Counted from the stretch's first letter, positions 1 to 7,869 are shown. The stretch is DNA of 38,440 nt from Acidimicrobiia bacterium (GCA_013002865.1 JABDLU010000215.1:1-38440), one strand, 5' to 3'. Program-made: numbers and translations. Notes: generated from the letters alone by a model not told the origin.

Positions 1-122
1 TCGAAGCCATGAAGATGGAGAACGAGATCAAGGCTCCGGTCGAAGGCGAGGTCGTCGACCTCCGCGTTCAGGCCGGCGACAGCGTCGCCAACGGCGCCAT
101 CCTGGCAATGGTCCGGGGCTGA
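1..122 (+). CDS. Biotin carboxyl carrier domain, C-terminal fragment of an acyl-CoA carboxylase subunit
   Basis: Only the last 39 codons are present; the gene starts outside the window. Reading from base 3 gives the biotinylation motif EAMKM, whose lysine carries biotin, followed by the conserved hammerhead pattern ([19 protein letters not shown]) and a TGA stop at 120-122. It is the swinging-arm domain of a biotin-dependent carboxylase, either a free carrier protein or the tail of an acetyl/propionyl-CoA carboxylase alpha chain. The convergent neighbour is a methylmalonyl-CoA mutase, so a propionyl-CoA carboxylase role is attractive, but that is inferred from position. Confidence 0.9.
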   Translation, partial: EAMKMENEIKAPVEGEVVDLRVQAGDSVANGAILAMVRG

Positions 123-142
123 CGGCTGACGAGGACCCGCGG

Positions 143-163
143 CCGGCAACCGGAGACCGGCGA
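143..163. repeat. Three degenerate heptamers (CCGGCRA type) between convergent genes
   Basis: Three consecutive seven-base units, CCGGCAA, CCGGAGA and CCGGCGA, fill half of the 45-base gap between the carrier-protein stop and the mutase stop. The same unit type recurs in longer arrays at 5187-5221 and 38256-38297, so this is the smallest member of the heptamer family in the window. Confidence 0.5.
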
Positions 164-167
164 CCCG

Positions 168-1727
168 CTACGGCCGGTACTCGCCGAAGACCTCCCGCAG
201 CACGCCGCTGACTTCGCCCACGGTCGCCCCGGCCGCGAGCGCCGCCTTCATCGGGTACAGCAGATTGTCGGGGCCGGCGGCCGCGACGCGAACCGCATCC
301 AGCACGCTCGACACGTCACCCCGGTTGGCGCGGTGTTCGGCCAGGCGCTTGATCTGCGCGGGTTCAAGGGCGGGATCGAGGGCGAGGGGCGGGACGTGGT
401 CATCCTCGTCGATCTGGAACCGGTTGACCCCGACGATGATCTGCTCACCGGTCTCGATGGCGCGAGCGGTCTCATAGGCAGAATCCTCGATCATCCCCTG
501 AACCAGTCCGGTCTCCACCGCCGCCACCGCGCCACCGTTGCGGTCGATCAGGTGGATGATCTCAGTGGCGCGCTCCTGGAGCCGGTCGGTCAGGTGCTCG
601 ACGACGTAGGACCCGGCCAGTGGATCGACGGTCTCTGTGACGCCGCTCTCGTAGCCGATGATCTGCTGGGTACGCAGTGCCAGCGTTGCCGCTTCTTCCG
701 TCGGCAAGCCGAGGGCCTCATCGAACGAGTTGGTATGAAGCGACTGGGTGCCGCCGAGCACGGCGCTGAGCGCCTCGAGGGCGGTGCGAACCACGTTGGT
801 CAACGGCTGTTGAGCGGTCAGAGAACTGCCGGCGGTCTGGGTATGGAAGCGCATGCGCCACGACGCCGGATTCGACGCTCCCACCCGGTCTCGCATCAAA
901 TGCGCCCACAACCGCCGCGCCGCCCGGAACTTGGCAACTTCCTCGAGGAAGTTGCTGTGGGAGTTCCAGAAGAACGAGAGCCGCGGGGCGAAGTCGTCGA
1001 CATCGAGACCAGCGGCGCGGGCGGCGTCCACATACGCCAGCGCGTTTGCCAGGGTGAGCCCGATCTCCTCGGCGGCGGTGGAACCGGCCTCGCGTATGTG
1101 ATACCCGGAGATGGAAATGGTGTTCCAGTTGGGGAGCTCGGCTGCGCAGTAAGCGAACAGATCTGTGACCAGCCGCATCGAAGGCTCCGGCGGGTAGATG
1201 TAGGTGCCCCGGGCGGCGTACTCCTTGAGGATGTCGTTCTGGACGGTTCCTCCGATGTCGGCCGGATCGACTCCCTGCTCTTCCGCAACCAACTGGTAGA
1301 GCAGGAGCAAGGCGGCGGCAGTGGCGTTGATGGTCATCGATGTCGTGACGGTGTCGAGCGGTATGCCGTCCAACAGGGTTCGCATGTCCTCGAGTGAGTC
1401 GATGGCCACCCCGACCTTGCCGACCTCGCCGGCGGCGATTGGATCGTCTGAGTCGTACCCCATCTGGGTCGGAAGGTCGAACGCCACCGACAGGCCGGTC
1501 TGGCCGGCTTCGAGCAATGCCTTGAAGCGGCCGTTGGTTGCGGCGGCATCGCCGAACCCGGCGTACTGGCGCATCGTCCACAGCCGGCCCCGGTACATCG
1601 TGGGGTAAGGACCGCGCGTGAACGGGAATTCGCCGGGAGCGCCCAGCTCGGGCGGGTCCACGGAGGGCCCATGGACCGTATCCAGGGAGATCTTGTGTCC
1701 AGGGGTGGTATTCGCGGAGTTATCCAT
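168..1727 (-). CDS. Methylmalonyl-CoA mutase large subunit, catalytic domain only
   Basis: Converts (R)-methylmalonyl-CoA to succinyl-CoA with adenosylcobalamin. The protein aligns along its length with the TIM-barrel half of methylmalonyl-CoA mutases ([60 protein letters not shown]). Numbering from the TTG codon at 1754, Tyr64 and Arg182 match the pair that favours methylmalonyl-CoA over isobutyryl-CoA (Y89/R207 in the Propionibacterium enzyme), and His219 matches its His244. It ends at about 520 residues with no C-terminal B12-binding domain, so a separate small B12 subunit must exist elsewhere. The ATG at 1727 is preferred to the TTG at 1754 because a -10-like TATACC sits just before it; neither has a clear Shine-Dalgarno. 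A cobalamin adenosyltransferase lies at 36897-37448. Confidence 0.92.
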   Translation of the reverse strand: MDNSANTTPGHKISLDTVHGPSVDPPELGAPGEFPFTRGPYPTMYRGRLWTMRQYAGFGDAAATNGRFKALLEAGQTGLSVAFDLPTQMGYDSDDPIAAGEVGKVGVAIDSLEDMRTLLDGIPLDTVTTSMTINATAAALLLLYQLVAEEQGVDPADIGGTVQNDILKEYAARGTYIYPPEPSMRLVTDLFAYCAAELPNWNTISISGYHIREAGSTAAEEIGLTLANALAYVDAARAAGLDVDDFAPRLSFFWNSHSNFLEEVAKFRAARRLWAHLMRDRVGASNPASWRMRFHTQTAGSSLTAQQPLTNVVRTALEALSAVLGGTQSLHTNSFDEALGLPTEEAATLALRTQQIIGYESGVTETVDPLAGSYVVEHLTDRLQERATEIIHLIDRNGGAVAAVETGLVQGMIEDSAYETARAIETGEQIIVGVNRFQIDEDDHVPPLALDPALEPAQIKRLAEHRANRGDVSSVLDAVRVAAAGPDNLLYPMKAALAAGATVGEVSGVLREVFGEYRP

Positions 1728-1803
1728 CGCTCGGTATATGCTGGCGCCGGTCAAATGCTACCCGGGAACCCGCTGCGGCCCCGGTGCCCTCTAACCCAGA
1801 GCG

Positions 1804-4368
1804 ATGAGCTTGCCCGATCCCGAGATCACGATTCACCAGGCCGAGTGGCGCGAGCGCCGCGGCCGCTTGGTTCCCGCCCTCGCCATCCTGCTCGTCGCAG
1901 GTGTGTTCATGGGGGCGTGGGTCGGCCTGTTCGCATTCATGGGGGCCAACCCACCGGCCAAGGCGTACGACTGGGTGGAAGAGACGCTGCTGCCCGAGAC
2001 CAACCCGGGCGGGATCCCCCAATTCCCCAATCTGAGCCGCCTGTCGACGCTGTTCTCTGCCGACGGCGTCCAGCTCGCCGAGCTCTCCCTGCGCGGCAGC
2101 CTTCCGGTTTCGATCGAGGCGATACCCGAGCACGTCAGTGGCGCGATCCTGGCGGCCGAGGACGGCGATTTCTACAGCCACCGGGGCGCCGACTTCGAAT
2201 CGACCCTTCGGGCGGCCGTTGCGACCGTGCGCGGGACATCGATCCAGGGTGGATCGACCATCACCCAGCAGGTGGTGCGCAACCTCGGCATCGTCGGCCG
2301 GGAGAAGACGGTGCAGCGCAAGATCGCCGAGATTGCCTGGGCGGCCGAGATGGAGCGCAAGTACTCCAAGGACGCCATTCTCGAGTTCTATTTGAACTCG
2401 GTGTACTTCGGCTGGAACGCCTACGGCATCCGGGCCGCCGGCCTCGAGTATTTCGGTAAGGAGCTCTCGGCGCTCTCCGTCGGCGAGGCGGCCGCCCTGG
2501 CAACCATCATCCGCAACCCGTCGCTGTACGACCCGCGGGACACCACCCCGAACGAACGCGGCCAGATCGGCCAAAGGCTGGTTGAAGAACGACGAGTCAG
2601 CGTGCTCGGCGAAATGGTCGAGCTCGGCCTCATCACCGAAGGTGAGGCTGAAGCCGCCGCGGCCATCCCCCTTTCGGCCACAGTCATCCCCCACCAGAAC
2701 TTCCCCGAGCCGGCCGAGCTGGTCCGCATCTCCGCGGTCGGCTCCCTCCTCAACGACCCCAAGTTCGATGCCGTGCTGGGGACCACCCCGGAGGATCGCC
2801 TCGTTGCGATCTTCGGCTGCCCGGCAGACGATGTCGACTGTGAGCTCGAGTCCCGACTCAAGGGGGGACTGAAGATCACCACGACGGTCGACTTCGAGTT
2901 CCAACAGCGCGCCAACGAGATCCTGCGTAGCTGGCTGCCGGTGTCACCCGGTGGAGCGGCCGCACCGACCGGCGCCATCTCGACCATCGAGAACGCAACC
3001 GGTGCCATCCGGGTGATGGCGGGCGGTCTCGACTTCGGCGACGACATCGAGGCCGGCCAGCGTGACTACAACCTCGCCACGGAGGGCCAGCGACAGCCCG
3101 GCTCATCCGCCAAGCCGTTTGCGCTCGCCGCCTACCTCGAGCAAGGCGGAAGCCTCAATTCATATTGGAACATCTCGTCTCCGCTCGTCATCGAGTGTGA
3201 TGTGCCGTGCGGGCCCAATGGGGGACTGGAGTGGACGGTCCGGGGTGGTCGAGCCGCCGGCGGCCTGCGCAGCCTGGAGGCCTCGACGTACTTCTCGACC
3301 AACCCGACCTTCGCCCAGATCGCCGTCGAGGTCGGTCCGGAAGCCATGGCCGAGATGGCCAACCGGCTCGGCGTTTCCGCCGAGCTCCCGCTGGTCTATT
3401 CCCTCGCTCTCGGAGCAGGTGAGGTGAGTCCGCTCGATATGTCCGCGGCGTACTCGACATTCGCGAATTACGGCGTCAAGCACGACCCGTACCTCATAGA
3501 ACGCATCGAGGACGAGGAGGGCAACGTTCTCTTCGAGGCGGTGCCGACCGGCGAGCGCGTATTGGACGAGGCACTAGCGGCCGTCATCGTCAATACCATG
3601 GAGAAGGTCGTGTCCGTGCCCGGCGCCACCGGGAACCGCGCCAACATCGGCCGCCCGCAGGCCGGTAAGACCGGAACCAACCAGAGTTTCCGCGACGCCT
3701 GGTTCGTCGGCTATGTGCCGCAATATTCGACTGCAGTCTGGGTCGGCTATGCGGATGCCCAGATCCCGATGACGAACATCACCATCAACGGGGAGTTCTT
3801 CAACCGGGTGTTCGGCGGCAGCGTGCCTGCCCCGATCTGGGCCGAGTTCATGAGCGAGTTCCTGGCCGACGTGCCGGTCGAAGACTTCCCGCCCCTCCCC
3901 GAAGGCACCAGCAAGTTCTATGTGACGCCGTCGAGCGACGTCCCCGACCTGCTGAGCGACCCGCTGCTCACCCAGAAGGAGGCCGAGCAGCGCGTGTACT
4001 TCGCCCACCTCCGGCCCGTGGTCGAACTGGTGCCGTCGCTCGAGCCCATGGGGACGATCCTCAGCCAGTCCCCCGAGGCGGGTGCCCGGCTCAGCCACAA
4101 CGGTGAGGTGTTCATCGAGATCTCAAACGGCGAGCCGCCGACCATACCGCTGCCCAACCTGATCGGGTTGACGAGAACCGAAGCCAACCTGCGAATGGCC
4201 GAGATCGCCGCCGAGACCGAGATCCTGGTTGCACTGGTTCCCGAGTTCGTGGTTTCAGACGAGGCTTCGTGGGGCAGGATCATCTCGACCCTGCCGCCAC
4301 CCGGGACCGAGGTCGGAGCCGACGACACGGTGATCATTGTGATCGGGCGCGCCCCCGATGATGGATAG
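1804..4368 (+). CDS. Class A penicillin-binding protein (GT51 transglycosylase + transpeptidase + PASTA)
   Basis: A bifunctional peptidoglycan synthase of 854 residues that polymerises lipid II and cross-links stem peptides outside the membrane. Order: short cytoplasmic tail, one membrane segment at about 23-46, GT51 domain with the catalytic EDGDFYSHRG (Glu119) and GGSTITQQ (149-156), then the transpeptidase with SSAK (Ser434 nucleophile, Lys437), STN (498-500) and KTG (622-624). From about residue 690 to the end are two PASTA-type repeats (for example QSPEAGARL and TLPPPGTEV), which bind muropeptides or beta-lactams in related proteins. Start is ATG with no strong Shine-Dalgarno. Divergent from the mutase by 76 bases. 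The stop codon is the first three bases of a heptamer repeat array. All catalytic motifs are intact. Confidence 0.95.
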   Translation: MSLPDPEITIHQAEWRERRGRLVPALAILLVAGVFMGAWVGLFAFMGANPPAKAYDWVEETLLPETNPGGIPQFPNLSRLSTLFSADGVQLAELSLRGSLPVSIEAIPEHVSGAILAAEDGDFYSHRGADFESTLRAAVATVRGTSIQGGSTITQQVVRNLGIVGREKTVQRKIAEIAWAAEMERKYSKDAILEFYLNSVYFGWNAYGIRAAGLEYFGKELSALSVGEAAALATIIRNPSLYDPRDTTPNERGQIGQRLVEERRVSVLGEMVELGLITEGEAEAAAAIPLSATVIPHQNFPEPAELVRISAVGSLLNDPKFDAVLGTTPEDRLVAIFGCPADDVDCELESRLKGGLKITTTVDFEFQQRANEILRSWLPVSPGGAAAPTGAISTIENATGAIRVMAGGLDFGDDIEAGQRDYNLATEGQRQPGSSAKPFALAAYLEQGGSLNSYWNISSPLVIECDVPCGPNGGLEWTVRGGRAAGGLRSLEASTYFSTNPTFAQIAVEVGPEAMAEMANRLGVSAELPLVYSLALGAGEVSPLDMSAAYSTFANYGVKHDPYLIERIEDEEGNVLFEAVPTGERVLDEALAAVIVNTMEKVVSVPGATGNRANIGRPQAGKTGTNQSFRDAWFVGYVPQYSTAVWVGYADAQIPMTNITINGEFFNRVFGGSVPAPIWAEFMSEFLADVPVEDFPPLPEGTSKFYVTPSSDVPDLLSDPLLTQKEAEQRVYFAHLRPVVELVPSLEPMGTILSQSPEAGARLSHNGEVFIEISNGEPPTIPLPNLIGLTRTEANLRMAEIAAETEILVALVPEFVVSDEASWGRIISTLPPPGTEVGADDTVIIVIGRAPDDG

Positions 4369-4407
4369 TCGCTAGTCGCTAGTCGTTAGTCGTTGGTCGT
4401 TAGTTGC
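4366..4407. repeat. Heptamer array (TAGTCGY type) spanning two convergent stop codons
   Basis: Six seven-base units in perfect register begin at 4366, 4373, 4380, 4387, 4394 and 4401: TAGTCGC twice, TAGTCGT twice, TGGTCGT and TAGTTGC. The first TAG is the stop of the penicillin-binding protein gene on the plus strand, and the TAA stop of the minus-strand gene (4386-4388) is also inside the array, so it encodes that protein's last several residues. A related array on the other strand lies at 15178-15205. Confidence 0.85.
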
Positions 4408-4829
4408 TGAGTGGTGGCCAGGGCCTCTCGCTGGAGCGCCTGTGGGAGGCGGCGCAGCAGAGGATCCGGTAGCGGCGGGACCGTTGAGCGAACCCACACC
4501 TCGCGTCCCTGCTCCACGACCAGGCCGGCTCGAGCGAGGGTCGGAGTGGTGGTCGGCCGGAGGATGGGCTGCGACCTCTCAGCAGCCCGGGCCAGCCGCA
4601 GCAACGCTGCAACCGATGCCGGGCCGATCGCGGCTGTCCAGAAGCGCCGCACGTAGGGGTGGCGGACCGGATAACCATCTTGCCCGGTCAGCAACCGCGG
4701 GGTGACCGGTTGACGGCGTCGCACCGTCGGACGGGGGCTGCGGCCCGCAGCGCCGGGCACCGGAATGGGAGGACGAGCATTTCGACGTGACGCTGCGGAC
4801 CGCATGACCCAATCAATACCATTCAACAT
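4386..4829 (-). CDS. Small basic protein of unknown function
   Basis: A 147-residue reading frame not recognised by family. It is rich in Arg, Ala and Pro, with an N-terminal basic, proline-rich stretch and a more structured-looking middle (HPYVRRFWTAAIGPASVAALLRLA). There is no signal peptide or membrane segment. The ATG at 4829 follows an AT-rich stretch (4830-4860) that stands out from the GC-rich surroundings and could hold its promoter. The last residues (QQLTTND) are encoded by the heptamer array at 4366-4407, so the C-terminus may have been altered by repeat growth. I think it is a real gene because no longer frame covers the region and the middle part reads as protein-like. Confidence 0.6.
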   Translation of the reverse strand: MLNGIDWVMRSAASRRNARPPIPVPGAAGRSPRPTVRRRQPVTPRLLTGQDGYPVRHPYVRRFWTAAIGPASVAALLRLARAAERSQPILRPTTTPTLARAGLVVEQGREVWVRSTVPPLPDPLLRRLPQALQREALATTQQLTTND

Positions 4830-4879
4830 GTTCTAACGTCAATTAGTATGGTTCAAGAGCGCGAAAGAAAGTCCTGGTG

Positions 4880-5221
4880 AGTGGTCGATGGTCAGTGGTC
4901 TCAGGCAGTTGCAGGTTGCAAGTTGCAGGTTGCAGGTTGCAGGTTGCAAGTTGCAAGTCAAGAAGGCATCAGGCATCAGGCGTCAGGCGTCAGGCGTCAG
5001 GCGTCAGGCGTCAGGCATACCTCCCCCGCCGAAGGTGGGGGAGGCAAGGAGGGGGGTGAGAGTGCGTTCCCGTGTTCTTGAGTTGCCAGTTGCAAGTTCC
5101 AAGTTCCAAGCCAGAGCGCAGGCAGGGCGAGGGAGGGAGACCCCGAGTTTGGCGAAGCCAAACTCGCTAGGAACCCGAAGGGTTCCCGGCGACCGGCGAC
5201 CGGCAACCGGCGACCGGCGAC
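4880..5221. repeat. Heptamer-repeat and hairpin island in a 426-base gene-free gap
   Basis: The gap 4830-5255 has no credible gene and is mostly repeat. In order: GGTCAGT-like units (4880-4900); about seven GTTGCAG/GTTGCAA units (4908-4958); AGGCATC twice, AGGCGTC five times and AGGCATA (4964-5019); a hairpin with 11-base arms and a GAA loop (5020-5044); AGTTGCC, AGTTGCA and AGTTCCA twice (5081-5108); a hairpin with a perfect 10-base stem and GAA loop (5144-5166); a 7-base-stem GAA hairpin (5170-5186); and CGGCGAC/CGGCAAC five times (5187-5221). Every array has a period of exactly seven although the unit sequences differ. The island ends about 20 bases before the moeB-like promoter. Confidence 0.85.
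5018..5081. repeat. 64-base dispersed repeat, copy 1 (contains GAA-loop hairpin)
   Basis: This 64-base block recurs without gaps at 15019-15082. The copies differ at five positions, all transitions and all in the last third. The first 27 bases include the inverted repeat CCTCCCCCGCC / GGTGGGGGAGG around a GAA loop, with a single G-T pair, and these are identical in both copies. Confidence 0.85.
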
Positions 5222-5242
5222 GCCGAAATCCTCCCCATCACA

Positions 5243-5248
5243 TACAAT
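5243..5248 (+). promoter_or_regulatory. -10 element of a likely leaderless promoter (rhodanese-MoeB gene)
   Basis: TACAAT lies seven bases before the ATG at 5256, placing the expected transcription start at or next to the start codon. There is no Shine-Dalgarno between them. Confidence 0.6.
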
Positions 5249-5255
5249 CGGGCCC

Positions 5256-6428
5256 ATGGCGACATTCAAAGAGCTGGTGGCTGCGGCACGGGAGGTCATC
5301 GACGAGGTCACCCCTGAGGGGGCTGAGGCCCGGCTCGGGAGCGCGGTCTTCGTCGACGTGCGGGAAGCCGATGAGCACACCACCGGCGCCATTCCCGGGT
5401 CGAGCCACATCCCCCGCGGGGTGCTGGAGAGCTCGGCGGCAAGCCGCCTGCGCGATCCCTCGGCCGAAATCATTCTCTACTGCGCGGTTGGCGAGCGCTC
5501 GGCGCTCGCCGCGTTGAGCCTGCTGGAGCTCGGGTACACCAACGTCGCATCACTGGCCGGTGGGGTGGAGCGGTGGAAGCGAGAAGGCCGGCGGTGGGAC
5601 ACGCCGTTGACGCTGCGCCCTGATCAACGGAGCCGCTACAGCCGCCACCTGTTGCTCCCGGAGGTCGGCGAGGAGGGTCAGGGACGGTTGCTGGACGCCC
5701 GGGTGATGCTGGTGGGCGCCGGTGGGCTCGGATCCCCGGCCGCCCTCTATCTCGCCGCGGCCGGCGTCGGAACGCTCGGCATCGTCGACCACGATGTCGT
5801 CGACGTCTCCAATCTGCAACGCCAGGTCCTACACGGAACCGACCGGATCGGCAGTCCCAAAGTCGAGTCGGCCCGCGAGACGATCCGCGCCCTCAATCCA
5901 GACGTCGAGGTGGTCGCCTACAAAGAGCGGTTCTCGGCCGACAATGCGGTCGAGCTGGTGAGCGGATACGACGTGGTCATCGACGGCGCCGACAACTTCC
6001 CGACCCGCTATCTCCTCAACGATGCCTCGCTCCACGCCCGCACGCCGGTCGTGCACGGCTCGGTCTTCCGGTTCGAAGGTCAGGCCACCGTGTTCTCCCC
6101 CTACGCCGGGCCGTGCTACCGCTGCCTGTCGGCCACGCCGCCCCCGGCCGAGCTGGCTCCGTCCTGCGCCGAGGCCGGTGTCCTCGGGGTCGTTCCCGGC
6201 ATCATCGGATCCATCCAGGCTCTCGAGGCGATCAAGCTGATCTTGCACATCGGGGAACCGCTGATTGGGACGCTGCTCATCTTCGACGCCCTCGACGGAG
6301 AGTTCCGGCGACTCCGCTTCAACCGGGATCCCAACTGCCCGGCCTGCGCCGACGAATCGGCACCGCCCGTCATCGTCGAATACGACGAATACTGCGTACC
6401 CGCCGGGAGCGCTAGTCGGCCGGCCTGA
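5256..6428 (+). CDS. Rhodanese-MoeB/ThiF-type fusion, sulfur-carrier adenylyltransferase
   Basis: An E1-like enzyme that adenylates the C-terminal glycine of a small sulfur-carrier protein (MoaD or ThiS type), here joined to a sulfurtransferase domain. The rhodanese domain occupies about residues 20-115, with active-site Cys76 in YCAVGER. The MoeB/ThiF domain follows from about 125, with the nucleotide-binding GAGGLGS at 154-160 and the zinc cysteine pairs C287/C290 and C361/C364. The better-known MoeZ and MOCS3 proteins carry the rhodanese at the C-terminus, so the order here is reversed. At 390 residues it matches a two-domain protein. Start is the ATG after TACAAT. It is a single gene with no carrier-protein gene beside it, so the pathway (molybdopterin, thiamine or other) is unresolved. 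Confidence 0.9.
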   Translation: MATFKELVAAAREVIDEVTPEGAEARLGSAVFVDVREADEHTTGAIPGSSHIPRGVLESSAASRLRDPSAEIILYCAVGERSALAALSLLELGYTNVASLAGGVERWKREGRRWDTPLTLRPDQRSRYSRHLLLPEVGEEGQGRLLDARVMLVGAGGLGSPAALYLAAAGVGTLGIVDHDVVDVSNLQRQVLHGTDRIGSPKVESARETIRALNPDVEVVAYKERFSADNAVELVSGYDVVIDGADNFPTRYLLNDASLHARTPVVHGSVFRFEGQATVFSPYAGPCYRCLSATPPPAELAPSCAEAGVLGVVPGIIGSIQALEAIKLILHIGEPLIGTLLIFDALDGEFRRLRFNRDPNCPACADESAPPVIVEYDEYCVPAGSASRPA

Positions 6429-6472
6429 TCCGAAAGGGCTGAGGATCGTGGGGTAGCCAGGACCCCGGCGAC

Positions 6473-7710
6473 CTACGGCGATCGGCCGCTCGTGTGATAG
6501 GTCAAACCGAGGCGACTCGTCCACTCGTAGTCGCCAGTGTCGAGCCGCCGATAGGCCCAGCCCACGTTTCGCAGCCGGTGATCGTGCCGGCACAGCGGAG
6601 CGAGGTTCGTGACGCTGGTGGCGCCGCTCTCGCCGTACGGCGTCATGTGGTCGAGGTCGCAATCTTCCGCCGGCATGCGACAGCCAGGAAAGACGCAGCC
6701 GGGATCTCGAGTTTTGACTCGACGCTGCGTTGCCGCGTCGGGACGTCGCCTGGTTAGACCCGTGCTGAGGACGGCACCGCTTTCCGGGTCACGCACAGCA
6801 AACCGCCACTCCCCTCGCTGCTGCTCCTCGGATGATCGCTGAGTTGGGCGAGTGTGTCCAGGTCGACCTGGAGATCCACGACGCCGCCCGCACCCTCACT
6901 CCGGCCCGCCAAGAGATCGAGGAAAACATCGGCCCGAATCTGATCCATGGTCCGCGATTCCCCGTCCCGGCGCAGCGACCGAGCCATCCGGTTGATCCTG
7001 CGGGTGATCGCTGCCACACGGTGCGGGGGGAGGTCCAGCCCAAACAAATGCGCCGTGCCGTCCACGCCGGCCTCGGACACCACCCGGCGGTCGGTGACGG
7101 CCGTGTGATACCGGTCCCGCCCCTCCTCGGGATCGACCTCCAGACACGCCCGGCGAAGACGGGCTCCCAGCTGACCGGTAGTGAGATGCGGGGCCTCCCC
7201 GACTAACCGATCGACTACCCGGCGAGCGGCCGCCACCGTCAGATGCTCTGTCCCCTTGACGAGGACCCAGGCCCGGCGCCGATCGATGTCGCCCGCCGCC
7301 AGCAGCCGCCACACGGCGGGTAGCCGGCGGCGAAGGTCCAGAGCGAAGCTGAGCTCACTGTCTGCCGTCCGGCGAGTCAGCCGAAGGGCCGTCCGGATCT
7401 CAGCTGCCGACGACTCGGCGGCCAGTTGCGGGTCGTCTTCGACGGCATCGATGCAATCTGACACCGCAGCCATCGACCGGAGCATCTGTGCGGCGAAGTG
7501 TGAGGCCATCCGCTGCTGTGCCTTCAGCACTCGAAGACGCTCCTGGGGCGTGAGCGTCGTGTCATCGATGCACGCCAGTCGGGCGGCCAGGAGCGGGCCC
7601 GGCTCCATCTCATCGAGCGGCGGCAACGGCGCGCTCGGCGCCACGTCGGCATAGGCGGCCGCGACCACCTCGTCAGGCGCATCGTGAAACAGCTCATCTC
7701 TATCGAACAT
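6473..7710 (-). pseudogene. DUF222-HNH endonuclease (13E12-type), frameshifted
   Basis: The N-terminal part (7710 to about 6800) is a DUF222 domain in one frame. The C-terminal part (about 6815 to 6473) is the HNH nuclease domain in another frame, with CVFPGC, the DLDH metal-binding motif, a following Asn and CRHDHR. The first frame runs LAQLSDHP and then goes off-family to a stop at 6754; the family-like sequence resumes as EEQQRGEWRFAVRDPESG in a different frame. Intact relatives usually have some 15-20 more residues between these points, so a deletion not divisible by three looks likely. Start is the ATG at 7710 inside a LexA box; the frame extends to a GTG at 7752. Related mycobacterial 13E12 genes are SOS-regulated. 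Sequencing error or recoding cannot be excluded. Confidence 0.8.
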
Positions 7711-7718
7711 ATGTTCGA
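7703..7718 (-). promoter_or_regulatory. LexA (SOS) box over the start codon of the DUF222-HNH gene
   Basis: TCGAACATATGTTCGA is a perfect 16-base palindrome matching the mycobacterial LexA consensus TCGAAC-N4-GTTCGA. The minus-strand ATG is at 7708-7710 in the centre of the box. A TAGAGT hexamer (7718-7723, minus strand) ends seven bases upstream of it, so LexA would cover both the -10 region and the start of a leaderless transcript. Confidence 0.85.
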
Positions 7719-7790
7719 CTCTATCAGCGCCCGGTGACACAAAAACAGACACCTATGGGACAGAGCGACCTGGAAGGAATGCCCTGCCCT

Positions 7791-7820
7791 TTGGCACCAA
7801 TTTCGCGATACCCGTACAAT
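7791..7820 (+). promoter_or_regulatory. Sigma70-type promoter upstream of the SpoIID-like gene
   Basis: TTGGCA (7791-7796) and TACAAT (7815-7820) are separated by 18 bases, a close match to the housekeeping consensus. Transcription would start near 7827, leaving a short leader with AAGGAAG at 7834-7840. Confidence 0.6.
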
Positions 7821-7848
7821 CGACCCGGGCATAAAGGAAGCGGAGAAT

Positions 7849-7869
7849 ATGCCGAAACAGCTGCCATGA
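7849..7869 (+). CDS. Six-codon leader ORF overlapping the SpoIID-like start
   Basis: ATG at 7849 opens a frame encoding MPKQLP and stops at TGA 7867-7869, which overlaps the ATG of the next gene as ATGA. The only good Shine-Dalgarno nearby, AAGGAAG at 7834-7840, is spaced for this ATG (8 bases) and not for the ATG at 7866 (25 bases). It may couple translation into the downstream gene. It could be chance, since such a short frame has no other support. Confidence 0.4.
   Translation: MPKQLP

Noticed and set aside
333-1397. 354-codon open frame on the plus strand
   Set aside because: It lies antisense inside the methylmalonyl-CoA mutase gene, which has full family motifs; high GC content keeps the opposite strand open.
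4908-5019. CRISPR-like array
   Set aside because: The units are seven bases, contiguous and without spacers, and there are no cas genes.
4888-5517. 209-codon frame running across the repeat island
   Set aside because: The first half is translated heptamer repeats and the second half overlaps the moeB-like gene in another frame.
6065-6085. tRNA T-loop-like sequence (GGTTCGAAGG)
   Set aside because: It is inside the moeB-like coding sequence and has no acceptor or anticodon stems around it.
6449-6465. GGGGT/ACCCC inverted repeat as a terminator
   Set aside because: The stem is only five bases with a seven-base loop and no T-tract, too weak to call.
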